From Hyposmocoma kahamanoa (lineage: Eukaryota; Arthropoda; Insecta; Lepidoptera; Cosmopterigidae): a stretch of 64,000 bases of DNA. Position 1 is the first letter of the stretch, and each line of letters begins with the position of its first letter. Below the pieces are notes generated by a model. It made no database searches. It worked only from the letters and a program-made list of their open reading frames with translations, and was not told the origin of the DNA. Made by a program: the position numbers and the translations under genes. Where the stretch lies: the NCBI RefSeq assembly GCF_003589595.1, contig NW_020653716.1, forward strand, positions 23,824-87,823. The letters are read 5' to 3'. Below, piece by piece: positions 1 through 10,377 of this stretch.

Positions 1-247
1 CTTAAATATCTAAAACACAAATTTTTCTTCAAGCAACAGCAACATCTAAATTGACATGAAATTGAAACGGTTGTCCGAAAAATGAGTTATTATGAGTAGT
101 AAGTATAAGTAGTAGTAAATGAGTTATGTGTTATAAGTTACTCGAAATAAAATGTTTAGTAATAATAATAATAATAATAAAATAAAAGAAATCAATTTAA
201 CGTGAATGCTTTTCGCTTCGATATTTTAGGGACTTTAATTACAAAAA
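1..247. other. AT-rich stretch, nothing recognised
   Basis: No open frame of note. A short (AAT)n run lies at about 161-183. Confidence 0.5.
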
Positions 248-400
248 TCATAGTAAAAAATTCAAACATTTCAGTAAAAATTTATTGCCTATAAACATCA
301 GTCTTCGTAAATGAACATCACTATATTTGAGTCTAGAAATGTTTATGGAGACAAAAAGAAAACATTGGATAATAATAGAAATAGTAACTAAGAATGCAAA

Positions 401-490
401 TAGCCGGTGGAATGTTATTTCCCTGGTTTTAAAATTTTTGTTTTCACTCCAATTTTTACAAGGTGTATCGCCACAACTTGGAATTTTCAC
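401..490 (-). pseudogene. THAP-domain first-exon-like fragment
   Basis: Read leftward from 490, the frame gives KIPSCGDTPCKNW and, about 20 codons on, ITFHR. THAP zinc fingers (C2CH DNA-binding domains of THAP proteins and P-element-type transposases) begin with a short N-terminus, two cysteines four to five residues apart, then a run ending in TFHRFP, and the first exon often stops there. The first codon here is GTG, not ATG, and an in-frame TAA lies just upstream, so the piece has no usable start. After FHR the frame continues into hydrophobic noise. No second half (C-x2-H, AVPTIF box) is seen nearby. It is either a decayed exon or a transposon relic. The similar piece at 40003-40085 supports the THAP reading. 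Confidence 0.4.
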
Positions 491-551
491 GTTTTACGAG
501 AGATCTTGTATGTACAACGATCGCCATGTCACTTTGGCGATGTTTGTAGGC

Positions 552-594
552 GTGTCACCTCGATATGGTCATTTTGACCATATCGAGGCGACAC
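552..594. repeat. Near-perfect hairpin
   Basis: Arms 552-571 and 575-594 are reverse complements over 20 bases with one mismatch, separated by a 3-base TTT loop. Core stem is CCTCGATATGGTCA. No flanking element was recognised. Confidence 0.85.
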
Positions 595-832
595 GAACCA
601 CGCCCCCATGCCACATCTTCCCTTTTTTTCTATATTTATGCTCCGTACTGAGATCATATATAGTCTGAATGGAAATACATACATTTTAAAACTTAGTTGC
701 TAACTATCTTGTAACGCACGCACGTACACATATATACGAGTGTGTGCTATGTTAAGTGTGTACACGCATAACACACAGTTTGGTATCATATTCATTTCTC
801 ATGAAATAAAAATAAAAACATAATCTTTTCGA

Positions 833-1056
833 GTTCTTAGGTTTTCGCGATTGTTATACATAGGAAATGAAACTATTTTTACGGATTTAAATCGCATATA
901 TTTGTTTTTTCAAACAAGCCGACGTTTCGGGCCCTTTACAGGTCCCATGGTCACGGTTGACTGATACTATCAACTGACACGGTATATATATATACGCGAC
1001 ATGTATAACAAATATACGCGATTTAAATCCGGAAAAACAGTTTCATTTCCTAAACA
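833..1056 (-). mobile_element. Penelope-like element terminal repeat, copy 1
   Basis: Both ends carry the same 35-base segment in opposite orientation: TAGGAAATGAAACT followed by GGATTTAAATCGC at the left (about 866-896), and its reverse complement at the right (about 1018-1051). The middle holds the family signature GACGTTTCGG...GTCACGGTTGACTGA (921-961). The same sequence lies directly downstream of a Penelope-like C-terminus at 51600-52220, which is why I assign it to that group. Orientation is set by that copy. An AT dinucleotide run interrupts it near 982-992. Confidence 0.6.
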
Positions 1057-1214
1057 TAATCTTTATTTAAAATAAACGATAACTCCAGAGGAGTATCTGA
1101 GATGATGAGTGGCGTCTTTCTTAACTGGGTCCTGGCAGTGTACCAGCGTCGTGGATAACCGCGGCATTTATGCTGGACCAGCGGCTTTTCAATTCCATGA
1201 CATTCTAAAACAAT

Positions 1215-1245
1215 TTAAGAAGAAAGAAAGAAAGAAAGAAAGAAA
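1215..1245. repeat. AAAG microsatellite at LINE 3' end
   Basis: About five AAAG units on the plus strand, directly preceded on the minus strand by AATAAATG. This fits a LINE whose transcript ends in a short TTTC repeat rather than poly(A). Confidence 0.7.
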
Positions 1246-1725
1246 CATTTATTCAGTACCTTTAAATTGTATGTACATAAAAATAATTTAAAAACTAAAA
1301 TTACTGATACTGAATGGGCACCGCTCAGCATGTGCCGTGGCTGAGAACAGCCACGTCGCTGGTATTATGCGGAGACCAGGGAGTGCGTCACAGGCGCACT
1401 AAACTAATACTACAAAAACATTGACTTATTTAAATTCGCAATATGCGTACAAAGAATTTATGATGCGACAAAATGTGTGATGCTTAACTATATCTATACC
1501 TATTGTTAATTTATTTATAATTTATTTATAATTAATTGATAATATTATGTTATGTATGCAAACACCATTCAACTATCAAACAAACTTAATTATATATAAA
1601 AAGAAAAGAAAAAACTACTTATTTCCCAACTATAAAGTTGGAACTGATTGCAAAAAGTATAACCGAATTAGGCCACATATACATACCAAATTCCACTTAT
1701 ACACAAACTATACATCTAATATTTC

Positions 1726-1950
1726 TTATGTGTTTTTTTGTAATTCTGTTAAATAAAATCTATAGTTTTTTTTAAAAGAATAAACATTATTAGAGTTTCT
1801 GATTGGAGGGGGTATATTGTTCCAGCATTTCGTGGCAGCATAACGGAAACTGCCACGAAATGCAGAAGAGTTGTGTCTAGGGCAAACTAAACGAGAAGCC
1901 GTTCTTATGTGGCGTTGTGAAAACTTAAGTTTGTCAGAAAGATTTGGGAT
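1726..1950 (-). pseudogene. LINE ORF2 C-terminus, frameshifted
   Basis: A different minus-strand frame carries SDKLKFSQRHIRT, then RLVCPRHNSSAF, AATKCWNNIPP and a final basic segment to a stop at 1726. This is the usual CR1-type ORF2 tail (W-N-x-I/L-P). The 875-codon frame reads out of phase from about 1935-1955 and stops at 1905, so a small indel there disconnects the tail. Confidence 0.75.
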
Positions 1951-4532
1951 GAGGGATTTTGTGTTTTTATTATTCCGAAAAGAAGGCAACCAAAATGAAG
2001 TGCACGACGAGATTTCATGTTCATTAGGTTACTACGATTGAGATAGGGCGTGATATGGCATCGAGGAGGGATCACAAAACAGTAGCGGGCACACGCATTC
2101 TGGACTCGTTGTATAAGGGTCTTAGTCCTAGCCAACAAGCGGTCACCAATTACAGTGTCGGCGTAATTAAGTTTTGACAGAATCAGAGCCTCACACAGAT
2201 GGATTCGCACATCTACGCTAAGATATTGACGAACACGATATAAAACCCTCAATCTATAAAAGCAATTACTCACAATATCCGTGACATGTTTCTCAAACCT
2301 TAAATCACTATCCATTATAACCCCCAAGTTACGCGCTTCTGTTACCTTCTGAACTACATTGCCCCCTAGTTTAATTTTTAGATCGTTATTATTGATTTGT
2401 TGTTTTTGACTTTTCGTGCCCAGCACCATGAATTTCGATTTGTCTGGGTTTAAAACTAAACAATTACGGACAGCCCAGTTTCGAATTCGTTCCAAATCTG
2501 CGTTGAGTTTATTTACAGCCGTAGCAGTGTCATATGGCCTGAAAGTAATATACAGCTGGAGATCATCGGCATATAAATGGTATCTACAATTTTCTATCGA
2601 GTTACAGACATCTGCACTGTACAGGATAAAGAGGATCGGCCCTAAGATCGACCCTTGTGGAATTCCCCTGTTAACAGGAGAAGAATTCGATACACCTCTC
2701 GAACCATCGTCGAAGCTGACTTCAACTCTCTGTGAACGACCATCCAGGTAACTAGCAAACCACTTCAAAGCAGTACTGTCGAAGCCGTAATATGCCAGTT
2801 TCGAGACGAGGAGGTTTGTGTTAATTGTATCGAAAGCACGGGAAAAATCAAGGAGAACGAGGATTGTACCCTTGCCTACATCTTGTCCTGCCAAAATGTC
2901 GTCGACAACGTCCAACAGCGCTGTTGCCGTACTACGGCCAGCTCTAAAGCCAGACTGTTTCTCAGGAAGTATATTATTCGCTTCGAGGAACTCTATCATT
3001 TGTTTAGCTACAACTTTTTCAATGATTTTCGACATGTAAGGTAAGATGCTAACGGGACGGAGATCTTTAAGTTCAGCTGGATCATTAACTTTTGGTATCG
3101 GTTTAACTATGGCTTTTTTCCATATGTCGGGAAAAATACCGGTGCGCATAGATTGGTTGGCAATGGTAGTTATAAGTCCAATAGTATGCGGCAGAGTAAG
3201 AAAAATCATCTCATGATTTACACCATCAATACCTTGGGCATTGGTTGAAGTTTTACTAATAATTTTAAATATAGAAGATTCGTCAACTGGTTTTAAAGTG
3301 AACACTGCAGGGCTGAAGCGGTGGGATTCATAAAACGTCAATTCAGACATGGGAACACTATCGTTACCGGGCAAGGACAGAAAATGGCTATTTACTAGAT
3401 TGGGGTCACACATGGTAGCAGGGAGCTGTTTATGTTTTTTGTTGAAATCAACTATATTACGCTTTACATGTTTCCAAAGTGTATGGGAATTACCAAAATT
3501 TTTATTTAATTTATATTCAAAGAAAGCTGATTTTTCATTATGTAAAGCAACATTTACAATAGATTTTAAGTCCTTATAATAGGTTTTATCAGACTCTAGT
3601 TTTGTTTTATAGTATGTGGCATGAGCGGCATCCCTAAGTTTCATCATTAGCTTCACTGTGTCTGTAATCCAGGGATAGCTTTGTTTTTTAATATAAACGG
3701 TTTTTGCCGGTGCGTGTGTATCAAAAGTTTTCAAAACGGAATCATTAAATGCTGCCACAGTAGCGTTAATATCATCAGAAGCAAGTGAATCCCAATCCAC
3801 TGCTTCTATGTCTTTATTGAAGTTATTTAATTCAATATTTCTAATAGGTCTGTACGTTTTCCATCTGGGCGGAGGCTTAGGTTTTTTAACATGTAACTCA
3901 CACGATAAAAAAGCGTGACTCCCTAGGTCCGGCACATATTCTACACAGACTTTACTTATTTTACTACCGCTACAGATTAAGTCTATTAACGTTTCGGAGT
4001 GTTCGGTGAAGTTTGTGGGCTGTGTAACGTATTGCTGGAGATTCATACAAAGTAAAAATTGCTGAAGTTTGAATACATTAGGGTCGTTGTTCTTCAATAT
4101 ATTTATATTAAAATCTCCTAACAATATGACGTGGTCGTATGTCGATAGCGTACTCACAGAATCAGTCAGAGCGTTTATAAAAGTATCAATATTGAGCCAA
4201 GGCGGGCGGTAAGCTGTACCTATTGCTACTCTCATACCATTTAGTCTGAAACTAAGCCACATTTGTTCCACGGACGGGGTATGTGGGTGTTCAACGAGAC
4301 GCGCGCACAACCCACGACGAATATAAAAGCCAACTCCTCCTCCACGCGAGCGTACAGCAGCAGGGCGCGGTATGTGGCGAAGTCTGTACCCAGAAGGGGC
4401 CGGCGCGCGAGCTTCTTCACCCGTCCTTAACCAGGTTTCGTTAACAGCCATAACATCTACCGTCCGTCGTTCCAGAGCCACGGTGAATTCCTCGTGTCGT
4501 GTACCCAGAGAACCGGCATTCCAAAAGCCCAT
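1905..4532 (-). CDS. LINE ORF2: apurinic-type endonuclease and reverse transcriptase
   Basis: An 875-codon open frame. N-terminal endonuclease of the exonuclease-endonuclease-phosphatase fold: WNAGSLG at residues 4-10, NETWL at about 31, LGDFNIN at about 138, GSHAFLSCEL at about 205. Reverse transcriptase: LRPVSILPYMSKIIEKVV at about 495, GFRAGRST, FSRAFDTI (motif A) at about 564, GIPQGSILGP (motif B) at about 622, YADDLQLY (catalytic motif C) at about 654 and LGVIMD at about 735. All catalytic motifs are intact. The frame opens at the first endonuclease strand, with in-frame stops just upstream, so ATG at 4530-4532 is the only start. The C-terminus continues in another frame (next entry), so one frameshift separates an otherwise complete ORF2. 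The protein would nick target DNA and copy its own RNA. The clade (CR1, Kiri or similar) is inferred from the C-terminal style and microsatellite tail. Confidence 0.85.
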   Translation of the reverse strand: MGFWNAGSLGTRHEEFTVALERRTVDVMAVNETWLRTGEEARAPAPSGYRLRHIPRPAAVRSRGGGVGFYIRRGLCARLVEHPHTPSVEQMWLSFRLNGMRVAIGTAYRPPWLNIDTFINALTDSVSTLSTYDHVILLGDFNINILKNNDPNVFKLQQFLLCMNLQQYVTQPTNFTEHSETLIDLICSGSKISKVCVEYVPDLGSHAFLSCELHVKKPKPPPRWKTYRPIRNIELNNFNKDIEAVDWDSLASDDINATVAAFNDSVLKTFDTHAPAKTVYIKKQSYPWITDTVKLMMKLRDAAHATYYKTKLESDKTYYKDLKSIVNVALHNEKSAFFEYKLNKNFGNSHTLWKHVKRNIVDFNKKHKQLPATMCDPNLVNSHFLSLPGNDSVPMSELTFYESHRFSPAVFTLKPVDESSIFKIISKTSTNAQGIDGVNHEMIFLTLPHTIGLITTIANQSMRTGIFPDIWKKAIVKPIPKVNDPAELKDLRPVSILPYMSKIIEKVVAKQMIEFLEANNILPEKQSGFRAGRSTATALLDVVDDILAGQDVGKGTILVLLDFSRAFDTINTNLLVSKLAYYGFDSTALKWFASYLDGRSQRVEVSFDDGSRGVSNSSPVNRGIPQGSILGPILFILYSADVCNSIENCRYHLYADDLQLYITFRPYDTATAVNKLNADLERIRNWAVRNCLVLNPDKSKFMVLGTKSQKQQINNNDLKIKLGGNVVQKVTEARNLGVIMDSDLRFEKHVTDIVSNCFYRLRVLYRVRQYLSVDVRIHLCEALILSKLNYADTVIGDRLLARTKTLIQRVQNACARYCFVIPPRCHITPYLNRSNLMNMKSRRALHFGCLLFGIIKTQNPSSQIFLTNLSFHNAT

Positions 4533-6086
4533 TTAGTTTAATTAGTTCTGTGTAACATTTAACGTTTTTTCTTTATTTAAATTTGTTATTATTTTTAAGT
4601 GGTTGTTTAATATAGTAATTACAACATTAGTTTTAGTTGATCTTAATAAATAAATTGTAATGTACGTGAATAAATTTTTTATCAATCTATCTAATTTCCG
4701 ACGGTAATAATTTTCTTTAATTACGAAGTATTTTTCTCTTTTAATACGAAATCTCGTTTATTTTAAAGTAAAGTAAGAGGCAAATAACAGACGAGCTACT
4801 TCATGGAAGGTAGTCATCGTTCCATAGACATCTGCAAGATGAGAGGATGCTATGCCTGCCTATGAGTTGCCAGCCTTTAAGAGCCCTGTTGAATCGTTTT
4901 TTGAAGAAGGAGATACTTCAGTAAGAAGACCAGTCCACATCTTGCAGGTTCGAGGAAGGAACGAACGTAATGCGCGCATGGCCTTACAATGCCAACCATT
5001 AAAGATGTATAGATATATATCATATAGTACAGTATGAGAAACGGCTCAGTAACACAAAGTGAGTCTTGTTTTGTACGAAAAATGAGCACTGTATTTCTAT
5101 GTACGTACATATAATCGATGACCTAAGGTACCTGACTCCCTTAGCCGTCATTTTAGTAAGACTTCCGTATTGCATAAATAGTGAATGGCGTTTTAAGAAA
5201 TTTTTAAGCCTATTTGATCTTTAATTACATTACAAAAAAATACAAATTTAATCAAAAAGTTGGAATTTCTTTACACTTTGTTTGTTGTTGTTGAATGTGA
5301 GGCTTTCAGAACTACAAGGGTAACTTAGGGCATAGACTGTACGTAATAATTGAATGTAATGATTATCATAGTATACATACTGCCCAAGAGTTACAAAATA
5401 TAAACTTAATTTTTTTTATCATAGCATAGAATAGTCATCATCGACCAGATAGTCTGAAAGAAGACCCCTACGATGACCACTGCGCTGGCTAATTGCAGGT
5501 TGGTTCTATTCATAAGTTTTCGACCAATTTGTCGGCTCTCTTTGTTGCACTTTGTTTCATTACGGTATAATTATGATAGCTACCCAACGAAATACCATCA
5601 CAGCGATAAAGAAAGTATGCCGCGGAATAGGCCTCCTCGTTTACGGCCGACAAGTGGAAGCGTAAAACGGAACAAACAATGAATAAGGAATGAATTACTT
5701 CGGTTTGTGATGCCGAAAATATTCTTCAAGGAGTTTGTTATTATCTTTGTATCTTTGTAATTTTGAGTGTAGCGTTTGATTTTTCTGTGATGGTTTAAAC
5801 AAGGACTTTTCCGTCATAATTTATTATGGACTAGTGTTATTAAAATAATCTAAATCCATAAATAACGGTACTGGTTTTCAAAAGATAAAGCAAACTATTT
5901 ACATTATCATACTTAATATAACGCCCTCTTGCCCTTTGTATTGTGTTTAGTAGAAGTGGTTTTCATACAGTCAGTACGTCGAGCAGTAACTCGTGGCTAG
6001 AACGACACTGAGTGGACATCCTTACGCTAAGCACGCTTTCTGGTGAAAATTACCTGGAATTAGCGACAAAAATTTATGTTTTCTTT
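4533..6086. other. Unassigned stretch right of the LINE
   Basis: Short open frames only, none with recognisable motifs. A possible LINE spacer occupies the first 170 bases. Nothing else identified. Confidence 0.4.
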
Positions 6087-6380
6087 TATGATACCAAGTG
6101 TCGAAAGGAACATGTAGTGTAACTGTTGCTTTGCGATACGTCTGGCCACAGTAATTGCAGTGCCACTCGGAGGTTTAAATCGCAAACGATCTGAGGGGCA
6201 CGGCCGCTACGCCAGTACATTATGTTGACAAGTCACGTATGCCTGTGATTTCAACAGCATTTTTACTCTTCAAACCGGAACGCAGCAATGCTCACATTAC
6301 TGGTTGGCAGCAGAAACAGGTAAGGTGGCAGTACCCACTTCCCTAGACAAACTCTTTCACAAGATGCTCTACTGCTACTA
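6087..6380 (-). mobile_element. Family A 300-bp element, copy 1
   Basis: Full-length copy. Family A reads, on its own strand, from TAGTAGCAGTAGAGCTCC through GTCCAGGGAAGTACTGCC, GGTGCTGGTGAAATTACAGG and CAGATCTTTGCGATTTAAAG to GACTTGTTCGTCCC near the far end. At least 16 copies lie in this window. It has no coding capacity and no tRNA-like promoter that I can see. Class is unknown. Confidence 0.8.
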
Positions 6381-6715
6381 TTTTGGCAATATGTTATATG
6401 CACGCTGAAAGTTAAAAAACGGGAAACAAAACATCTGAAATCTATCGGAAACATAACTGCGCTTGGCGTGAATATTTTCGTGCAACGGCGTCGCACTAAG
6501 TAGGGCTTTCCATCTCGCTGCTTTCTGCGTCCCGGGAAAAAATATCGAGACACGGTGTGCGGTCCCGAAAATCCTGGGAAAAACGAAACTTTCGAGGCTG
6601 TTTTATAAGTAGGTTTCCATACTTATGGACTAGATATTTAGGCAGTCAAAACATAATATTTTAATTATGTTCTTGATTGACACAAGTTTTATAAAATAGA
6701 AAATTATCTATGATT

Positions 6716-7064
6716 AATTAAATTTTTATTGAATTGATATTCAATTATTTTTTGTGAAATTACTCCACTAGTTTGTTATAATTATTAATACAAAGATCGA
6801 ACACTCAGAAAAATCACTCAGAAAAAATTCCTTCGATTCGGTCGGATTCGAACCGACGTCTTCTTGCATACCGTGCCAGACGCTAAAGTCGTTGAAAGAC
6901 CAAGTACAAAGACACGACGCAAGCACATAGAAAAATTCGTGAGGTCCGTTGGTTCGTTCCGTGGCTTAGTTGGTATAGCGTCTGACACGGTATGCAAGAA
7001 GACGTCGGTTCGAATCCGACCGGATCGAAGGAATTTTTTGTGAGTGTTCGATCTTTGTATTAAT
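6716..7064. mobile_element. Head-to-head SINE palindrome with target-site duplication
   Basis: Two copies of a tRNA-derived SINE face each other: the left arm (6780-6885) is the reverse complement of the right arm (6977-7068), with the shared head (6886-6976) between. The right copy has an A box TGGCTTAGTTGG at 6962-6973 and a perfect B box GGTTCGAATCC at 7007-7017. The composite is flanked by AATTATCTATGATT at 6702-6715 and 7065-7078, so it appears to have inserted as a single unit. The left end has an additional ~60-base tail (6716-6780) also found at 29183-29290 and 32140-32200. Confidence 0.8.
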
Positions 7065-7078
7065 AATTATCTATGATT

Positions 7079-7920
7079 GTTATTTTTTCAGTTTCACAAA
7101 GGACGTTTAGTACCTACAGTTCCAGATGTTAGAGGACCTGATTTTGTTACTACCGTTCTTCAATCTCTACAAATTATACTAATTTGTACTCTACAGTGTT
7201 GCCACATCCATGTAGCCAGAGTAAAAAAATAACTGATGGTTTAGTAGATTTTTAATACTTTTTAATTAAGTGACTTAAGTTTTAAAAGTCTCGATATTCG
7301 CGAAACTGAAAACGTTAAGTCTCGAGTCTCTAAAATGCCAGAACGTTGTGAATATTCTCAAAACATTAGAGACCAAGACTCCCGGGATAAAAGCCCTAGT
7401 ACTAAGCCTTAATATTATAAGACGGTAAAATACAAAAATACAAGGTCAATTCGTCAATTTCATTCACTATCCGTTCGTGCGTTCTTTCTTCCACCCGTGC
7501 ATAAAACGGCTCCCATCTTTATATTTGCTCTATTCCATGCCTATTGTCATTGGGTAAAAAACTATCCGCATAGCCAATGTTATAGACAACAAGACGAAGA
7601 TAAATGGCCGCAATAACATCGGTAAATAAAACATTCTTCAAATGGAATGCTAAATCAATTTCGTAGTTTATTCTACATTGCTTATGTTAATAACTTTTAT
7701 GGATAGAATGTTGTCAGCAGAATGTTGTCAACTAATGAAACTTTATCATTAAAATTCAAGGATCACAGAGATGTGGAGCCAAGTCTTGGAAGTTCTCACA
7801 AGGAATTTATATTTGTCGGATGTCAAAGTTTGGCTATTAATTGGAATATAGCCTTGTCATGTCTTCTTCATTCAAATTTGGGATATTATAGTTGCTTTGG
7901 CGAAGATTGTAGATTTATTT
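7079..7920. other. Unassigned stretch
   Basis: AT-rich with scattered stops in all frames. No motif recognised. Confidence 0.4.
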
Positions 7921-8044
7921 ATAATACCAAATGACGAGACGAACAAGTCGTGCGCCTGGTGGTAAGCGACACGCCTGTCCATAATAGTTGCAGTACCACT
8001 CAGTGCGTTAAATCGTAAAGATTTTAGGGGCACTGTGGCCGCTC
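7921..8044 (-). mobile_element. Family A, partial copy 2
   Basis: Carries only the GACGAACAAGTCGTGCGCC end and the central hairpin half. It breaks off after GGGGCACTGTGGCCGC. Confidence 0.75.
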
Positions 8045-9305
8045 ATCAAGTTACTATTCAATTGCCATTGCAATTTTTTTATATTCTGCTCTTCAATGGT
8101 GAATCAACGTACGTACTTAGTCCACTAATTATTTGACATAAAAAATACATTTAATTTGATGACTAAATTGGTGCTTAAACGAGATAAAAATTAAGATATG
8201 CATTGTGATTCCCATAGCAGTTTTAGTAAGGCAACATCGATTGTTAGTAAAAAAAATAAAAAAATAAAATAGTTTATTGAATAACTTTTTGTAGAAATGA
8301 ATGACTAATTATGCGAATAAATGTAAAATATAACATATATACCTGAACTAGGAAAATCCCGTACATTTCAGGTAAAAAGTACTAATTATACAGGTGAATA
8401 TATGACTAAATTATAAACAAAAAAATAATTAAACAATAAAATGCAAATCATAATATACCTATATGCTTAAACAAGACAACATTTATTTTGGGATAATTAA
8501 TATATTCTCTGTATCATCGTAGGACATAATTGAAGGAAATCTTGGAGAATTTTGGCCAGTTTGGCGTTTAATTTATTGTACAAAAATGGCCCTAGAAACA
8601 CAAAAAATCTTGAAATAAGCACATGTTTTGATGATACAATTTTAGGACAGACACGGGAGAAAGAAAAGTGGTCTGTGAGGGCAGACAATATCTTTCTGTC
8701 TTTTGTTAGTGTCTTCAGTACTATGTGGAAGTCTAATGTGCTGTTTGAGAACCGTGGACTTAATAAATAATTGCCTTACAGTTAGTACCTTACACGACTT
8801 ATACAGAAGGTTAGTGGGATAAAGGAAAGAGCGGAAGGTAGAAACCTTTAGAACCGCTCGCTGGGCTCTCATAATGATTAGTAATGAAGTTTTAGCAATA
8901 CCATCCCAAGATGTAATGCAATATGTAATAATTGCTTGACATGTGGCATAATAAACTTGCCTGATTATTTTAAAATCAGCAAAAGCGCGTAGTATTTTAA
9001 ATGCATACATTAGCTTACGGATTCGACCTCTTACTGCTTCGATATAGTGCTTAAAAGAGAGGTTATCATCTATTTATTATAACACCTAAATACTTTACCT
9101 TGTTAGTAACAGCATTGTCTGGACACTTGCCTGTGCAAGGAGACAGCGAACAAGCTGTCTTGTTAGTAGTCTCCTTACATTGGTGAGCATAAAGTTGTGT
9201 GTTAGTTATAGCAGACTTTGGTTTTCGCATGTAGAACTGCATGCAACTAGTTTTATTCGTGTTTAGTGTTAATAAATGTTGCTGGAGCCAGTTAATTACG
9301 ACACT

Positions 9306-9910
9306 GAATCCTCGCTGAACATACGTACCCATAAGTCTATGAAGACTTCCTTATCAGAGTTAGCAAAATAAAATAAAATAAAATAAAATAAGGAGAGCAG
9401 ATCAGATCAGATCATTCATGTAGATCAGAAACAGAATGGGGCCTAAAATACTCCTTGGGGAATTCCAAATGCAGTACTCTTGATATCAGAACTGACAACG
9501 TTGAAAGGGTTGTAACCCTAACAAGCCGTGACCAGGTTCAAGGCAGTAAAACAGAAAACTTCAGGTCCACAAATTTATTTGAAGTCGGTTAAGGAGAAGA
9601 AAAGCTGAGCATACGTACGCATAAGTCTATGAAGACTTCCTTATCAGAGTTAGCACAAAAAAAGGAGAGCAGTATCGTCAGCATAGGATACGTTCTTCCC
9701 ACCATCCAATTTCAGATTACAAAGGTCATTAATATAGATCAGAAACAGAATGGGGCCTAAAATACTTCCTTGGGGAATTCCATATGCAGTACTTTTGATA
9801 TCAAATCTGACAACGTTGAAAGGGTTGTAACCCTAACAAACCGTGACCAGGCTCAAGGCAGTAAAACAGAAAACTTCAGGTCCACAAATTTATTTGAAGT
9901 CGGTTAAAGA
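9306..9910. repeat. Tandem duplication of about 300 bp within the LINE
   Basis: 9306-9605 and 9606-9910 share CATACGTA-CATAAGTCTATG, CAGAAACAGAATGGGGCCTA, AACGTTGAAAGGGTTGTAAC and CCACAAATTTATTTGAAGTC. The left unit has lost the YADD-coding bases, replaced by GATCAGATCAGATCA. An (AAAAT)n run at 9364-9391 is in the left unit only. Confidence 0.85.
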
Positions 9911-10377
9911 GAAGAAAAGGTAACAAAAGAAGGCTGTAACAATAAAAGGTATATAAAAACAGGTACATTATTACAAAACACTTAACTTGGTGAATATTAA
10001 GATATTAAGTAGACACTTACCACAAAAGGGCCGAGTTATGCTGAATTACAGATACGTATTCATAGGTACATGATAAAGGCTGTATTGGTTATAAACTTGT
10101 TAAAATTGGCACATGATTTAGATTAGTAATGATTATAAACTTAGTAAAGGAATCAAAATTAGACTCGATTGAATTTTAATAGCTCCGTACGCTGCCGCGA
10201 TCGAGCAGGGAGTGACGATAGAACGAACCAAAATCAGAATGCGAGGCAAAAGAACTATGGAACAATTCAAAATTAAAATTTAATACGAGTGGCCAGGAAC
10301 CGGAGAAAGGCGATAAAAAGGTGGGATGACGATATAAGGAGGTCACACCGTCACAACGTCACCTATTTTGACACATT
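9826..10377 (-). mobile_element. LTR-like insertion, probably a solo LTR
   Basis: This block splits RT motifs A and B of the surrounding LINE. On the minus strand it ends with AATAAA, about 60 bases, then GGGTTACA, and contains a TATA-like CTTATATCG near 10335. That is the layout of an LTR. About 95 bases of the same end recur at 9510-9605 because the block end lies inside the tandem duplication. I could not find a target-site duplication, so the right edge (10377 to about 10420) is uncertain. Confidence 0.35.

Larger units (their letters stand above)
1216..4532 (-). mobile_element. Non-LTR retrotransposon, CR1/Jockey-like, ORF1 missing
   Basis: The unit runs from a 3' end with AATAAA and a TTTC repeat (about 1216-1250), through an untranslated stretch (about 1250-1725), to a long ORF2 ending at 4532. 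No ORF1 is seen to the right of 4532, so the copy is probably 5' truncated. The right edge may extend to about 4700, an AT-rich stretch that could be the ORF1-ORF2 spacer. Confidence 0.7.

Noticed and set aside
1109..1291. Short coding region ending in a K/E-rich tail
   Set aside because: The KKERKKER tail is the AAAG microsatellite of the LINE 3' end.
6955..7035. Possible functional tRNA gene
   Set aside because: D-arm, T-arm and boxes A/B are good, but no clean anticodon arm forms and the same unit recurs with a common tail at 48291 and 15484, so it is a SINE head.
8642..9332. Two small independent genes
   Set aside because: They are consecutive frameshifted pieces of one LINE reverse transcriptase C-terminus.
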